The position numbers were made by a program, and so were the translations under genes. DNA of 64,000 nucleotides from Gordonia crocea (GTDB lineage Bacteria; Actinomycetota; Actinomycetes; Mycobacteriales; Mycobacteriaceae), in contig NZ_BJOU01000001.1 in the NCBI RefSeq assembly GCF_009932435.1, positions 620,001 through 684,000 on the forward strand, given 5' to 3'. Each line of letters begins with the position of its first letter. Position 1 is the first letter of the stretch. The notes beneath the pieces were generated by a model, which was not told the DNA's origin, made no database searches, and saw nothing but the letters and a program-made list of their open reading frames with translations. Below, piece by piece: positions 10,867 through 19,778 of the stretch.

Positions 10867-10895
10867 TTTCTACACCGTGACCCACGTCACATCAA
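10867..10895 (-). promoter_or_regulatory. Promoter of Ms1-like RNA with embedded Crp-type palindrome
   Basis: Reading the minus strand, -35 TTGATG (10890-10895), a 17-base spacer and -10 TAGAAA (10867-10872). The spacer contains GTGACGTGGGTCAC (10877-10890), which fits the Crp core GTGA-N6-TCAC. Binding there would block RNA polymerase, so repression by Crp is the natural inference. Confidence 0.55.
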
Positions 10896-10908
10896 GGGTC
10901 TCCGGGTT

Positions 10909-10932
10909 ACAGATTTGTGTACCGGAATCTGT
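10909..10932. repeat. Inverted repeat between HAD gene and Ms1-like promoter
   Basis: ACAGATT and AATCTGT form a perfect seven-base inverted repeat around ten bases. It could terminate the HAD gene transcript or act as an operator upstream of the Ms1-like promoter. Confidence 0.4.
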
Positions 10933-11019
10933 GCCCGTCTCCAGTGGGATCCGGCGTCGTCGACCGGTTAGATGGGCGTCCGGCCCGGCCGTGTCGCGGT
11001 GTCGTCAGTCGCGGTGGCG

Positions 11020-11859
11020 TCAGTGGTGTGCGAGCCGGTTGCGCAACCAGCCGTAGTAGAAGGCGGCGCCGATCGCCGCGACGCCGGCGCCGGCCGCCGC
11101 CGACACGGCGACGGTCCGGGGCGACGGGGTGAGCCGGTCGCCCATGCCGACAGGGCGGTCGAAGGACAAGATCGGCCACCCGCGGTCGACGGCCTCTTTA
11201 CGGAGGGCGCGATTGGGGTTGACGGCGGTCGGGTGCCCGACCGCGGCGAGCATCGGCAGGTCGGTGATCGAGTCGGAGTAGGCGTAGCACTCGGCGAGGT
11301 CGTAGCCGCGCTCTTGTGCGAGTTCGCGAATGGCGTCGGCCTTGGCCTCGCCGTAGCAGTAGAACTCCAACTCGCCGGAGTAGTGGCCGTCGACGACGGC
11401 CATCCGACTGGCCCGCACCGCGTCGACGCCGAGCATCGCGCCGATCGGTTCGACCATCTCCATCCCCGACGCGGAGATGAGGACGACGTCGTGGCCGCGC
11501 GATTGGTGGTTGGTGATGAGCTCGGTGGCCTCGGCGAAGACGAGGGGCTCGACGATGTCGTGCAGGGTTTCGTTGACGATCGAGGTGATCTGGTCGACCG
11601 GCCACCCGCGGCACATGTCGGTGACGTGGGCCCGTAGCTTCTCGACTTGGTCCTCGTCGGCGCCACTGAGGGTGAACAACAGCTGGGCGTAGGCCGACTT
11701 GATCATGGACCGGCGGTTGATGAGCCCGCCCGAGTAGAAGGGCCGGGTGAAGGCGAGCGCACTCGAGCGGGCGATCACCGTCTTGTCCAAGTCGAAGAAG
11801 GCGGCGATGCTGTGGTTCGGCGCGCGCCGAGAGGTCGTGGTCCTGCCTGCGGAGGTCAC
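11020..11859 (-). CDS. HAD-superfamily IB phosphatase (SerB-like)
   Basis: A 279-residue protein. HAD motif I is FFDLDKTVI, motif II is in VVLISASG, and motif IV is YSDSITDLPML. The C-terminus has a hydrophobic helix (VSAAAGAGVAAIGAAFYYGW) that may tether it to the membrane. It corresponds to Rv3661. I chose GTG 11859 because TAGGCT lies exactly seven bases upstream; a GTG at 11865 would leave one base. The family includes phosphoserine-phosphatase-like enzymes; the true substrate is unknown. Confidence 0.85.
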   Translation of the reverse strand: MTSAGRTTTSRRAPNHSIAAFFDLDKTVIARSSALAFTRPFYSGGLINRRSMIKSAYAQLLFTLSGADEDQVEKLRAHVTDMCRGWPVDQITSIVNETLHDIVEPLVFAEATELITNHQSRGHDVVLISASGMEMVEPIGAMLGVDAVRASRMAVVDGHYSGELEFYCYGEAKADAIRELAQERGYDLAECYAYSDSITDLPMLAAVGHPTAVNPNRALRKEAVDRGWPILSFDRPVGMGDRLTPSPRTVAVSAAAGAGVAAIGAAFYYGWLRNRLAHH

Positions 11860-11866
11860 GTCCACG

Positions 11867-11872
11867 AGCCTA
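11867..11872 (-). promoter_or_regulatory. -10 box of leaderless HAD gene promoter
   Basis: TAGGCT on the minus strand followed by seven bases and GTG 11859. Confidence 0.45.
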
Positions 11873-11940
11873 CGGGCAACGCTGCTTCTGTGGCGGGATG
11901 CCCGGAGAAATGACCTGGTCAAACGTCCAATTACTTGCTG

Positions 11941-11970
11941 TTGCAAACGTTGACCAAACGTGCGTATAGT
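11941..11970 (+). promoter_or_regulatory. Promoter of 6C RNA
   Basis: -35 TTGCAA (11941-11946), an 18-base spacer and -10 TATAGT (11965-11970). Transcription would start near 11977, just before the first hairpin. Upstream, GGTCAAACGT and ACGTTGACC form an imperfect inverted repeat across the -35 region, a possible operator. Confidence 0.6.
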
Positions 11971-11976
11971 GACGGT

Positions 11977-12069
11977 TACCCGGTGCAAACCGGGTCCTTT
12001 CAGCCCGACCCCCCGGGGCTGAAACGCGATGACCCCGGCCTTCTCCCCCCATTGGCCGGGGTCGTCCTC
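11977..12069 (+). ncRNA. 6C small RNA (B11/ncRv13660c homologue)
   Basis: Three hairpins follow the promoter. ACCCGGT/ACCGGGT with a GCAA loop (11978-11995). TTTCAGCCC/GGGCTGAAA with a loop of six C (11998-12024). GACCCCGGCC/GGCCGGGGTC with another loop of six C (12031-12063), which also serves as terminator. Two C-rich loops of at least six C define the actinobacterial 6C RNA family. In M. tuberculosis this 93-nt RNA lies between Rv3660c and Rv3661, divergent from Rv3661, exactly as here. The C-rich loops are thought to pair with G-rich mRNA start regions. Confidence 0.9.
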
Positions 12070-12345
12070 TGTCTACGGGAGGTTTTGGACTCCGGTCCGT
12101 TTGAATCCCTGGACCTCGGTCCGCTTCCCTGTGCGGCGTACGCACGGCTTTTCGTCGTCCACGATTACTTAGACGCAGCGCACGCCGGAACGGTTCCCTC
12201 GGTCGGCACATTTCTTTGGCGACCGCTTCCGTCGATCCTCGGGCCCGGCGTCGGCCGGGTCGGGAAACGCCAAAACCCCGAACACTGATACGCGGCTACC
12301 GTATATTTCCGCCCAGGCGCGAGCGCGCGCCGGAGGGGAATCATC
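12064..12345. other. Gene-free stretch before lipase gene
   Basis: No coding region can be supported here. TATATT at 12302-12307 could be a -10 box for the lipase gene, but no good -35 is visible. The lipase start has a strong ribosome binding site at 12332-12338. Confidence 0.4.
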
Positions 12346-13323
12346 GTGGAGAAACATCGGGAATCGTCGTGCCGTCGGGGCCTGCTGCGCGGCGCCGTCG
12401 TCGCCGTGTTGGTCGGCATGGCCGTCGCGGTCGGCGGTGCGCCGGCCGCGACCGCCGCACCGCACTATCCGGAGAACTTCAACTTCTTCGCCGGGATCCC
12501 CGACGAGCTGACGCACCCGGGTGGCTCGTTGCCGGGGACGAACAAGCCCGTCTGCCGGCCGTCGCCGCAACACCCGCGCCCGGTGGTCCTCGTGCACGGC
12601 ACCGGCGGCGGGCAGCAGACCAACTGGGGTGCCTACGGTGCGCTGCTCGCCAACCGCGGTTTCTGCGTCTACGCGCTGACCTATGGCGCGCTGCCGCTGC
12701 CGTGGCCCTTCACCGCCGTCGGCGGCATGCTGCCGATCGAGCAGTCGGCGCGGCAGCTGAAGGTCTTCATCGACTCGGTGCTGAAGCGCACGGGAGCCCA
12801 GACCGTCGACCTCGTCGGGCACTCGCAGGGCACCCTGATGCCGGGCTACTACCTGAAATACTTGGGCGGGGCGAAGAAGGTGACGAAGTACGTCTCTTTG
12901 GCCCCGCTGTGGCAGGGGACGATGGGGTCGATGATGGTGCCGATCTCAAAGTTCATGGGCGCCTTGGGAGTTCAGGACCGATGGGTGCCGCTCTGTCAGG
13001 CGTGTAGCCAGATGTTGCCGGGGGCGGCCTTCATGGACAAGCTGTGGCGCGGAGGCTCGCCGTACGTGACGGGCATCGAGTACACCAACATCTCCACGCG
13101 CTACGACGAACTGGTGGTGCCCGCCACCAGCGGCCAACTGCCGGCGCGCCGCAAGGGGGAGAAGGTGCGCAACATCGTCGTGCAAGACACCTGCGCGAGC
13201 GACTACAGCGACCACATGGCCATCGCCGGTTCGCGCCGCGCCGCCTATCTGGTCCTCAACGCGTTGGACCCCGCACATCCGGTCCGGGTGCCGTGCATGG
13301 TCGTGCCCCCGTTCACCGGGTAG
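12346..13323 (+). CDS. Secreted lipase/esterase (alpha/beta hydrolase)
   Basis: A 325-residue protein with an N-terminal signal peptide (charged start, hydrophobic core at residues 14-33, then ATAAP). The mature part has VVLVHGTGGG as oxyanion region, GHSQG around the nucleophile Ser, an Asp in STRYDELV and a His in YSDHMAI. This is the pattern of secreted triacylglycerol lipases of mycolata. The GTG start has GGAGGGG upstream. A shorter paralogue is at 44357; both end with NALDPAH...VRVPC. The Cys pair near the C-terminus may form a disulfide. Confidence 0.85.
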   Translation: MEKHRESSCRRGLLRGAVVAVLVGMAVAVGGAPAATAAPHYPENFNFFAGIPDELTHPGGSLPGTNKPVCRPSPQHPRPVVLVHGTGGGQQTNWGAYGALLANRGFCVYALTYGALPLPWPFTAVGGMLPIEQSARQLKVFIDSVLKRTGAQTVDLVGHSQGTLMPGYYLKYLGGAKKVTKYVSLAPLWQGTMGSMMVPISKFMGALGVQDRWVPLCQACSQMLPGAAFMDKLWRGGSPYVTGIEYTNISTRYDELVVPATSGQLPARRKGEKVRNIVVQDTCASDYSDHMAIAGSRRAAYLVLNALDPAHPVRVPCMVVPPFTG

Positions 13324-13341
13324 CACTGGCCGTCCGGCTGG

Positions 13342-15969
13342 TCAGGTGCCCGCGCCCCGTACCTTGCCGGAGGCGTACGCGCCGAGCTCGGTGCGGTCGC
13401 GGGAATTCGTCTTCGTCATCGCCCGATAGATGTGGCCTTCGACGGTGCGGGTGGCGACGCCGAGCCGATTGGCGATCTCACGGCTGGTCAACCCCTGGGC
13501 GAGGAGTTCGACGATCTCCCATTCGCGCCGGGTCAGCTCTGCCGGGGCGGCCATCGCGCGGATGGCCGGGGTGGTGAAGCCGTGGGTGCGGGCGATGCGG
13601 CGGGCGCTGTCGCGGGCGAGTTGGGCACGGCCGCGTTTGCCTGCCGCGGCGAACGCGACGGCGGACTGGGCGGCGGCATCGGCCGCGGCGAGTTGGTCGC
13701 CCAGCTGTGCCCAGGCGGTGGAGGCCGCCCACAGCCCATCGGCGTCGTGGTCGGCCAGCGCACGGGCGTGGGCGGCGGCGTGGGCTGCACGCGGGCCGTC
13801 GACGATGTCGGTCAGCTCGGCGAGGCGGACGTGGGTCGTGTCGTCGCCCCACTGGGTGGCGGCCTGCAGGGCGAGGACCTCGTTGCCGGGCTCGCCTCGT
13901 TCGCGGGTCAGCTCCACCGCCTGCGCCGCGAACTCCAGGGCGCGGGAGGTTTCGCCGGTCGCGGCGCTGACCCATCCGCGCGACAGCAGGATCTCGGAGT
14001 CCACGTAGCGCAACGACGGGTGGGGGTGATCGGTCATCCAATCATGGTGGGTCGCAGCCTTTTCCGGTTGCCCGCCGAGGGCGTAGAGGGTGGCCAGCCG
14101 GTTGCGGCAGGCGTATTCCCACCCCGGGGTGGCGCGTTCGTCGGCGGCGAGGCGGGCCACGACGCCGCGGATACAATCGGCAGCCTCGGTGACCTGGCCG
14201 CGGAAATAGGCGGAGTAGCCGCGCATGTAGGTGGTGAGGGTGCGGGCGAAACCGGGCAGCAGGCTGGCCTCGGTGCTGTAGGTCTGGGCGATCTCGTCGG
14301 CGGTCGCCAAGTCGCCGGCGATGGCGGCGGCCTGCAGTTCAAGGGTGAGCAGGCTGTAGCGGATGGAACCGGGGACGCTGATCGCGGCGTCGTCGTGGGC
14401 GCGTGCCCGGTACTCGTCGATCCGGGTGTACTGGCCGGTGGCGCCGAGGCTGATGGTGCGGCCCATGGCGGTGAAGATGTGCGGCACGCCGGCCAGGGTC
14501 GGCTCGGCCAGGGCGTCGGCGGTGAGCCTCAATCCGTCGGAGTGGCGGCCCTGATAGCAGGCGATCGCGCCGCGCAGCCCGATGAGCGTCGCCCGCGCGG
14601 CCTCGCCGTCGATGTGGTCCAACGCTTCGGCGAGGATCTCCTCGGAGCGGTCGGGCCGCTGCAGGTCCCAGAAGCTGTTGCCGGCGTACACGAACGTCAG
14701 CAGGGCCGTTTGGTCTTCGGGGAGCCCGGGTTTGGCCAGGATCGCCGCGAGTGCCTCGTCGGCGGCGCGGCCCTGGTTGGCCACGGTGAGGTGATAGGCA
14801 TAGGCCACTTCGGCGGTCAGGCCGCCGCCGGCCTCGACGGCGGCGCGGTCCAGGGCGAGGGTGAGGTCGATGTCGCACCAGGCTGCGGCCGCCGCCGCGC
14901 CGGCGAGGAAGGGCACCGGGTCCTCGGTGGCGCCGGACTCCATCGCCAGGACGGCGCGCAACATGATGTCGCGCGGGTTGCCACTGGGATGCGCCCCCAT
15001 CGCATCGGCGAGCTCGCCCTGCAGTCGGGCCCGTCGGAGCTGCCCCATCCGCTGCAGGCGGACTTCGGAGTAGAGCGGGTGGACCAGGCGGGCGGTCGGG
15101 GGATCACCGGTCACGACGATGAGGTCGGCGGCGACGGCATCGGCGACCAGCTCCGGTGACACGGTGCTGATAGCCGTCAATGCGTCGATCGGGAGTGAAC
15201 CGGCGATGGCCAGGACGTCGATCAGATCGGCCATCGCGTCCGCGACACGCCCCAACTGCTTGTCGATCAGTTCGGTGAGGGTCTCGGTGACGCCGGGTTG
15301 TCCGTGCCAGAGGCATTCGTCGCCGTCGGTGGTCAGATTGCCCGACGCCAAGTCGGCGGTGACGATCTCGCGGATGTAGAGCAGGTTGCCCGCGGTGAGG
15401 GCCCACAGGTCCTCGGCGCTTTGGCGGTGCAGGCGCCCACCGAGCACCGCCTCGAGCAGGTCGCGCGTTTCGTCGAAGGTCAAGGGTTGCAACGGAAGGT
15501 GGTCGACGACGTCGTCGCGGTGGAGGTCGCCGATGGGCGTCGGCGCGTCGTCGAGGGTGCGCAGGGCGATGAGGACGAAGACGTGCCGCCGCGACGCCAG
15601 CTGGTTGACCACCATCGCCGACGCCTCGTCGAGCCAGTGCGCGTCGTCGACGATCACCAGCGGCGCCCGATTCGCCGGCGCATTGCCGACGATGGCGGCG
15701 ACGGTCGACTCGATCAGGGTGGCCGGATCGGCGGGGGTGGCGTCCAACCAGGCCGCAACGGCGCCGAACGGGATGTCGCGCATCGCGGTGAAGCCGGTGA
15801 TCCGGATGATGGGGCGGTCGGGTTCGGTGCCGATGAACTCGGCCAGCAGGCGGGACTTCCCGACACCGGCGTCGCCGGTCACGAGGACCCCGGGCGCGTG
15901 GGATCGCCGCGCGTTGATCAGCGCCGCCAAATCGTTGTCCCGCCCCGTCAGAGGCCAGCGAGTGACCAC
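13342..15969 (-). CDS. LuxR-family regulator with AAA ATPase domain (LAL type)
   Basis: An 875-residue protein. Walker A is GDAGVGKS (about residues 32-39), Walker B is LVIVDDAHWLD, followed by a long helical repeat middle region and a C-terminal LuxR helix-turn-helix (LTRREWEIVELLAQGLTSREIANRLGVATRTVEGHIYRA, about 810-850; quoted here in outline). LAL proteins are ATP-dependent transcription switches; the effector is unknown. The gene is divergent from ssd and convergent with the lipase gene, so either could be a target. TACTGT six bases before the GTG suggests a leaderless transcript. Confidence 0.88.
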   Translation of the reverse strand: MVTRWPLTGRDNDLAALINARRSHAPGVLVTGDAGVGKSRLLAEFIGTEPDRPIIRITGFTAMRDIPFGAVAAWLDATPADPATLIESTVAAIVGNAPANRAPLVIVDDAHWLDEASAMVVNQLASRRHVFVLIALRTLDDAPTPIGDLHRDDVVDHLPLQPLTFDETRDLLEAVLGGRLHRQSAEDLWALTAGNLLYIREIVTADLASGNLTTDGDECLWHGQPGVTETLTELIDKQLGRVADAMADLIDVLAIAGSLPIDALTAISTVSPELVADAVAADLIVVTGDPPTARLVHPLYSEVRLQRMGQLRRARLQGELADAMGAHPSGNPRDIMLRAVLAMESGATEDPVPFLAGAAAAAAWCDIDLTLALDRAAVEAGGGLTAEVAYAYHLTVANQGRAADEALAAILAKPGLPEDQTALLTFVYAGNSFWDLQRPDRSEEILAEALDHIDGEAARATLIGLRGAIACYQGRHSDGLRLTADALAEPTLAGVPHIFTAMGRTISLGATGQYTRIDEYRARAHDDAAISVPGSIRYSLLTLELQAAAIAGDLATADEIAQTYSTEASLLPGFARTLTTYMRGYSAYFRGQVTEAADCIRGVVARLAADERATPGWEYACRNRLATLYALGGQPEKAATHHDWMTDHPHPSLRYVDSEILLSRGWVSAATGETSRALEFAAQAVELTRERGEPGNEVLALQAATQWGDDTTHVRLAELTDIVDGPRAAHAAAHARALADHDADGLWAASTAWAQLGDQLAAADAAAQSAVAFAAAGKRGRAQLARDSARRIARTHGFTTPAIRAMAAPAELTRREWEIVELLAQGLTSREIANRLGVATRTVEGHIYRAMTKTNSRDRTELGAYASGKVRGAGT

Positions 15970-15975
15970 CTGAGA

Positions 15976-15981
15976 ACAGTA
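15976..15981 (-). promoter_or_regulatory. -10 box of leaderless LAL regulator promoter
   Basis: TACTGT on the minus strand, six bases before GTG 15969. Confidence 0.4.
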
Positions 15982-16124
15982 GCGTGGACCGCGTGGTCAT
16001 GGAACAGATCGGTTCTCGCACGACGGTCACCGAGGTTCTCCACAATTTCGCGGCATCCCCAGGGATCTCTGCACGACGGCGCTGATCCAGTTCTGACGTC
16101 GGGGTACGGGGTGAGACTCGGTGC

Positions 16125-17177
16125 ATGAGCGAACTGCTGATGCACGTCGGGACCGACCTGGCCGACGATGTGTGCCGATGTGCGGTGGCGGCCGGCTACA
16201 CGGTCACCGCGGGCGATCACGGCACCGGTGATTGGTTGCGCGCGGATGTGGTCGTCGTGGATGACCACGCGGTGACTCCGCTTGTGCAGAGCGGGGTTTC
16301 GCGGCGGCGCGGGGTGCTTCTGGTGTGCGGCGCGCAAGCGTCGGCCCAGGCGTGGCAGGAGGCGATGACCCTCGGGGCCGATGACGGATTCGTGTTGCCG
16401 GATGAGGAGGAGCGCCTCGTCGCTGCCCTCAGCGAGCTGCGGGTTCCGGCCCGGTCCGATGGTCGGGTGGTGGCCATCGTCGGCGGGCATGGCGGGGCGG
16501 GGGCGACGACGCTGGCCGCGGCGACGGCGTTGGCCGCCGCGCAGTCGGCGGACGGGCGCCGCGTGCTGCTCATCGGCCCCGATGAACTCGGCGCCGGGAT
16601 CGATTTGGTCTTGGGGGTGGAAGCGGCGGGCGGGCCGCGGGCCTGTGACCTGGTGGCCAATGCGGGGCGGTTGAGCCACACTGCGCTTCACGACGCCCTG
16701 CCGCAAGCCGGCCGGGGGCTTTCCGTGCTCGCGGCCGGCCGTGGATCGCCCGGCGGGGTCCGAATCGAGTCGGTGGCCGCGGCGGCCGACGCGGGCAGGG
16801 CCGGCGGTGACGTGGTCGTCCTCGATGCGCCGCGCACCCAGGCGCGTCTGCGTCATGAGCTCGTCGCCCGCGCCGACCTGGTCGTGGTGGTGACCCGGGC
16901 CTTTCTACCGTCGTTGTGGGCGGCGCGGGCCACGTGTGCCGACATCGCCGAGCACGTCCGCGGCGAGCTCGGTGTCGTGGTGCGCGGTCCGGTGCCGTCG
17001 GGGATCGCGCTGCCCGAACTGGCCTGGGCGGTCGGAGCCGAGTTGCTCGCGTCCTATCGGGCGGACCCGTCTCTCCCGTCGCGGCTGGACACCCAGCCGT
17101 TGCGGCCGTCGTCCCGCAGCCCGCTGGGGGCCGTTGCCGCCCGGATCTGCGCCCGGCTCGCCGAGGTCGCGCCGTGA
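16125..17177 (+). CDS. ssd: Ssd/CpaE-like septum-site or pilus-localisation protein
   Basis: A 350-residue protein with a receiver-like N-terminal half and a MinD/ParA-type ATPase domain. The P-loop is deviant (GGHGGAGATT), lacking the signature Lys of MinD, as in CpaE proteins of tad loci. It corresponds to Rv3660c (Ssd), which is linked to septum regulation in mycobacteria. It overlaps tadA by GTGA, so a role in placing the Tad/Flp machine is the best inference. Confidence 0.82.
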   Translation: MSELLMHVGTDLADDVCRCAVAAGYTVTAGDHGTGDWLRADVVVVDDHAVTPLVQSGVSRRRGVLLVCGAQASAQAWQEAMTLGADDGFVLPDEEERLVAALSELRVPARSDGRVVAIVGGHGGAGATTLAAATALAAAQSADGRRVLLIGPDELGAGIDLVLGVEAAGGPRACDLVANAGRLSHTALHDALPQAGRGLSVLAAGRGSPGGVRIESVAAAADAGRAGGDVVVLDAPRTQARLRHELVARADLVVVVTRAFLPSLWAARATCADIAEHVRGELGVVVRGPVPSGIALPELAWAVGAELLASYRADPSLPSRLDTQPLRPSSRSPLGAVAARICARLAEVAP

Positions 17178-18379
17178 CCGCGGCGAAACCCGGGGTGGCC
17201 GCCGGGCCGGTGGACTCCGGCATCGTCGACCGAGTCCGGGAACGGCTGGCGCGGGACTTCGGGGGACGCGGTGTCCCGACCGTGGAAGCGATGGCCGCGG
17301 CGATTCGGGCGGAGGCCGACGGTGTCCTGGGCGATACCGACCTGCTCGCCACCCTGCGTTACCTGCAGACCGAGTTCGTGGGCGCCGGTCCACTCGAAGA
17401 CCTCCTCGCCGATCCGGACACCACCGACATCCTCGTCGTCGGGCCGACGGCGGTGTGGGTCGACCGCGGTAGCGGACTGTGCCGCGTGCCGGTCGCATTT
17501 CCCGACGAGGAGTCGGTTCGCCGACTCGCGACCCGGCTTGCGCTCGGTGCCGGCCGTCGGCTCGACGACGCCCAGCCGTGGGTCGACGGCCAACTCTGCG
17601 ACATCGGGCGGCACGGGGCGGGGGTCCGGTTGCACGCGGTCATCCCGCCGGTCGCCGCCGACGGGACGTGCTTGTCGCTTCGGGTGCTCCGCCCGGTCCG
17701 ACAGGACTTCTCCTCGCTCGTCGCCTGCGGCGCACTCCCGGTACAGGTGCGCGACCTGGTGGCGCAGATCGTCACCCAGCGGCTGGCCTTCCTGGTCGCC
17801 GGCGGGACCGGCGCGGGCAAGACGACGTTGTTGAACAGCCTGCTGGGGCTGGTCGACCCGGCCGAACGCATCGTCTGCGTGGAGGACGCGCCGGAATTGC
17901 GGCCCCAACACCCACACGCCGTCCGGATGGTCGCGCGTGCGCCCAACGCAGAGGGGGCCGGGGAAGTCGCGCTGCGCGACCTGGTCCGCCAGGCGTTGCG
18001 CATGCGCCCGGACCGGATCGTCGTCGGCGAGGTGCGCGGGGCCGAGGTCGTCGACCTGCTCGCGGCGCTCAACACCGGTCACGACGGCGGGGCGGGAACC
18101 GTGCACGCGAACTCGGCGGCGGAGGTACCCGCGCGCATGGAGGCCCTCGCCGCGCTCGGCGGCCTGGAGCGGGCCGCGCTGCACAGCCAGCTCGCCGCCG
18201 CCTTCCACGTGGTGTTCCTCGTCAGCCGTGGCGGCGACGGTGCGCGGGGGCTGACACAGATCGGATTGGTCTCGCGCAACAGTGCGGGATTCGTCGAGAT
18301 CATCCCGGTCTGGTTGCGCGACAGCGGGTTTCAGCCGTCGTATGCACAGCTTCTCGACCGGTTGACGGAGCGCGCATGA
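17174..18379 (+). CDS. tadA: TadA/CpaF secretion ATPase
   Basis: The 401-residue hexameric motor of the Tad/Flp pilus system. Walker A GGTGAGKTTLLN, an Asp box (CVEDAPEL), Walker B DRIVVGEVRGAE and the His box GHDGGAGTVHAN are all present, so it should be active. GTG 17174 is taken because it overlaps the ssd stop (GTGA). The 3' end overlaps tadB by ATGA. It corresponds to Rv3659c. Confidence 0.93.
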   Translation: MTAAKPGVAAGPVDSGIVDRVRERLARDFGGRGVPTVEAMAAAIRAEADGVLGDTDLLATLRYLQTEFVGAGPLEDLLADPDTTDILVVGPTAVWVDRGSGLCRVPVAFPDEESVRRLATRLALGAGRRLDDAQPWVDGQLCDIGRHGAGVRLHAVIPPVAADGTCLSLRVLRPVRQDFSSLVACGALPVQVRDLVAQIVTQRLAFLVAGGTGAGKTTLLNSLLGLVDPAERIVCVEDAPELRPQHPHAVRMVARAPNAEGAGEVALRDLVRQALRMRPDRIVVGEVRGAEVVDLLAALNTGHDGGAGTVHANSAAEVPARMEALAALGGLERAALHSQLAAAFHVVFLVSRGGDGARGLTQIGLVSRNSAGFVEIIPVWLRDSGFQPSYAQLLDRLTERA

Positions 18380-19173
18380 GTGCCGCCGCCATGGTGTTGC
18401 TAGCCGGGGCGACCCTGATCGGGCCACCGCCCCGGGGACACTTCCGGTTTCGTTCCGTCCTTGCGCCGACCGGTGGGCGGCGGCCCGCGCGCGACGACCC
18501 CCGACGCTGGGCGCCGCTGGTGGTCGCCGTCGTCGTGACAGTCGCCCTGCTGGCCGGAGCAGTGGGCCTTGCCGTCGCCCTCGGAGTCGCCGGCGGGACC
18601 GGATTGTGGCTGCTGCACCGGGGTGTTCGGGACCGGGCCGCGCGGGAGCGCGACGAGACCGTGATGAGGGCGATGGGGACCATCGTCGCCGAACTCTCCA
18701 TCGGGTCGCCGACGGCAGACGCCTGTGCGCGCGCCGGCGCGGAGATCCTCCTCGACGATCCGTCGTCGCGGGTCGGCCGCGATCTCGAAGTGCTGGCCGC
18801 ACGGGTCCGTTTGGGCGGCGAGGCCGGCGCATCCGGTGCCGGGGAGGCGAGGCGGATCGCCGCGCTGTGGACGGTGGCCGCCCACCACGGGCTGCCGCTC
18901 GGCGAGCTGGTGGCGGCGAGCCGGACCGATCTGTCGGCCCGGCTGCGTTTCGCCGCCCACACCCGGGCAGGTCTGGCCGGCCCGCGTGCGACGGCACGCG
19001 TGCTCGCGGTGCTGCCGATGTTCGGGCTGCTACTCGGACAGGGCATCGGCGCCGATCCGCTGCGGGTACTGCTCGCCCCGGGTGCCGGATCTGTCCTGCT
19101 CGTGCTCGGCACCGGGCTCGCCGCCGTCGGAGTCGTCTGGTCCGAGCGCATCGTCGAGCGGGTGCTCCGATGA
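18376..19173 (+). CDS. tadB: TadB-like type II/IV secretion platform protein
   Basis: A 265-residue inner-membrane protein with hydrophobic segments near residues 46-82 and two at the C-terminus, around a GspF-type cytoplasmic domain. It overlaps tadA and tadC by ATGA. It matches Rv3658c in place. GspF-family proteins form the membrane platform on which the TadA motor acts. Confidence 0.85.
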   Translation: MSAAAMVLLAGATLIGPPPRGHFRFRSVLAPTGGRRPARDDPRRWAPLVVAVVVTVALLAGAVGLAVALGVAGGTGLWLLHRGVRDRAARERDETVMRAMGTIVAELSIGSPTADACARAGAEILLDDPSSRVGRDLEVLAARVRLGGEAGASGAGEARRIAALWTVAAHHGLPLGELVAASRTDLSARLRFAAHTRAGLAGPRATARVLAVLPMFGLLLGQGIGADPLRVLLAPGAGSVLLVLGTGLAAVGVVWSERIVERVLR

Positions 19174-19727
19174 GCATGGCTCTGGTCCTGGCGGCGGGAT
19201 GGCTGCTCGCTTTGCCGCCCGGCGGGTGGCCGCTACGCCGCCTGCGTCCGGGTGAGGCCGCGGTTCCGAGTGTCGCCCCGGGCGAGACCGGGCCCTTCGC
19301 CGAGGCGGCCGCCTATGACCTTTTCGCCGTCTGCCTGCGCAGCGGACTCTCAATCGCCGGTGCCGCGGCCGCAGTCGCGGCCGCGCTTCCGGGTGAGTTG
19401 GCGGCCTCCTTGGGCCGCGTGGCCGACCTCCTCGTACTCGGGACCGATGCGGGTACCGCGTGGCGGCAGGCGGCCGAGCGCGGGTTCGTGGAGTTGGCCG
19501 CCCTCGTTCGCCGCACCGCGTCGTCGGGAGCGGCCTTCGCCGACGGCCTGGCCGAACTGGCGCAGCAGCGCCGCGACTCCGCGAACGACGATGCATTGGC
19601 CCACGCCGAGCAGGCCGGGGTGCGGATCAGCGGCCCGCTGGGCCTGTGCTTCCTGCCCGCATTCGTGTGTCTCGGAATCGTGCCCGTGGTGATCGGGCTG
19701 GCGTCGTCGGTACTCGGGCAGATGTGA
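19170..19727 (+). CDS. tadC: TadC-like type II/IV secretion platform protein
   Basis: A 185-residue protein with an N-terminal membrane helix, a GspF-like domain (SGLSIAGAAAAVAAALPGEL) and a C-terminal helix (CFLPAFVCLGIVPVVIGLAS). It overlaps tadB by ATGA and partners with it in the platform (Rv3657c position). Confidence 0.83.
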   Translation: MSMALVLAAGWLLALPPGGWPLRRLRPGEAAVPSVAPGETGPFAEAAAYDLFAVCLRSGLSIAGAAAAVAAALPGELAASLGRVADLLVLGTDAGTAWRQAAERGFVELAALVRRTASSGAAFADGLAELAQQRRDSANDDALAHAEQAGVRISGPLGLCFLPAFVCLGIVPVVIGLASSVLGQM

Positions 19728-19778
19728 GCCGAAGGGATGGGGCGGTCCGAAGGCCGGGCCGCAGGAAGGGGGAGTGCG

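Noticed and set aside
10649..10885. 78-residue frame on the minus strand inside the Ms1-like locus
   Set aside because: Its start codons lie upstream of or within the -10 box of the predicted promoter, and the composition is not protein-like.
11935..12288. 117-residue frame over the 6C RNA
   Set aside because: It crosses the promoter and three hairpins of the RNA, and has no ribosome binding site or recognisable domain.
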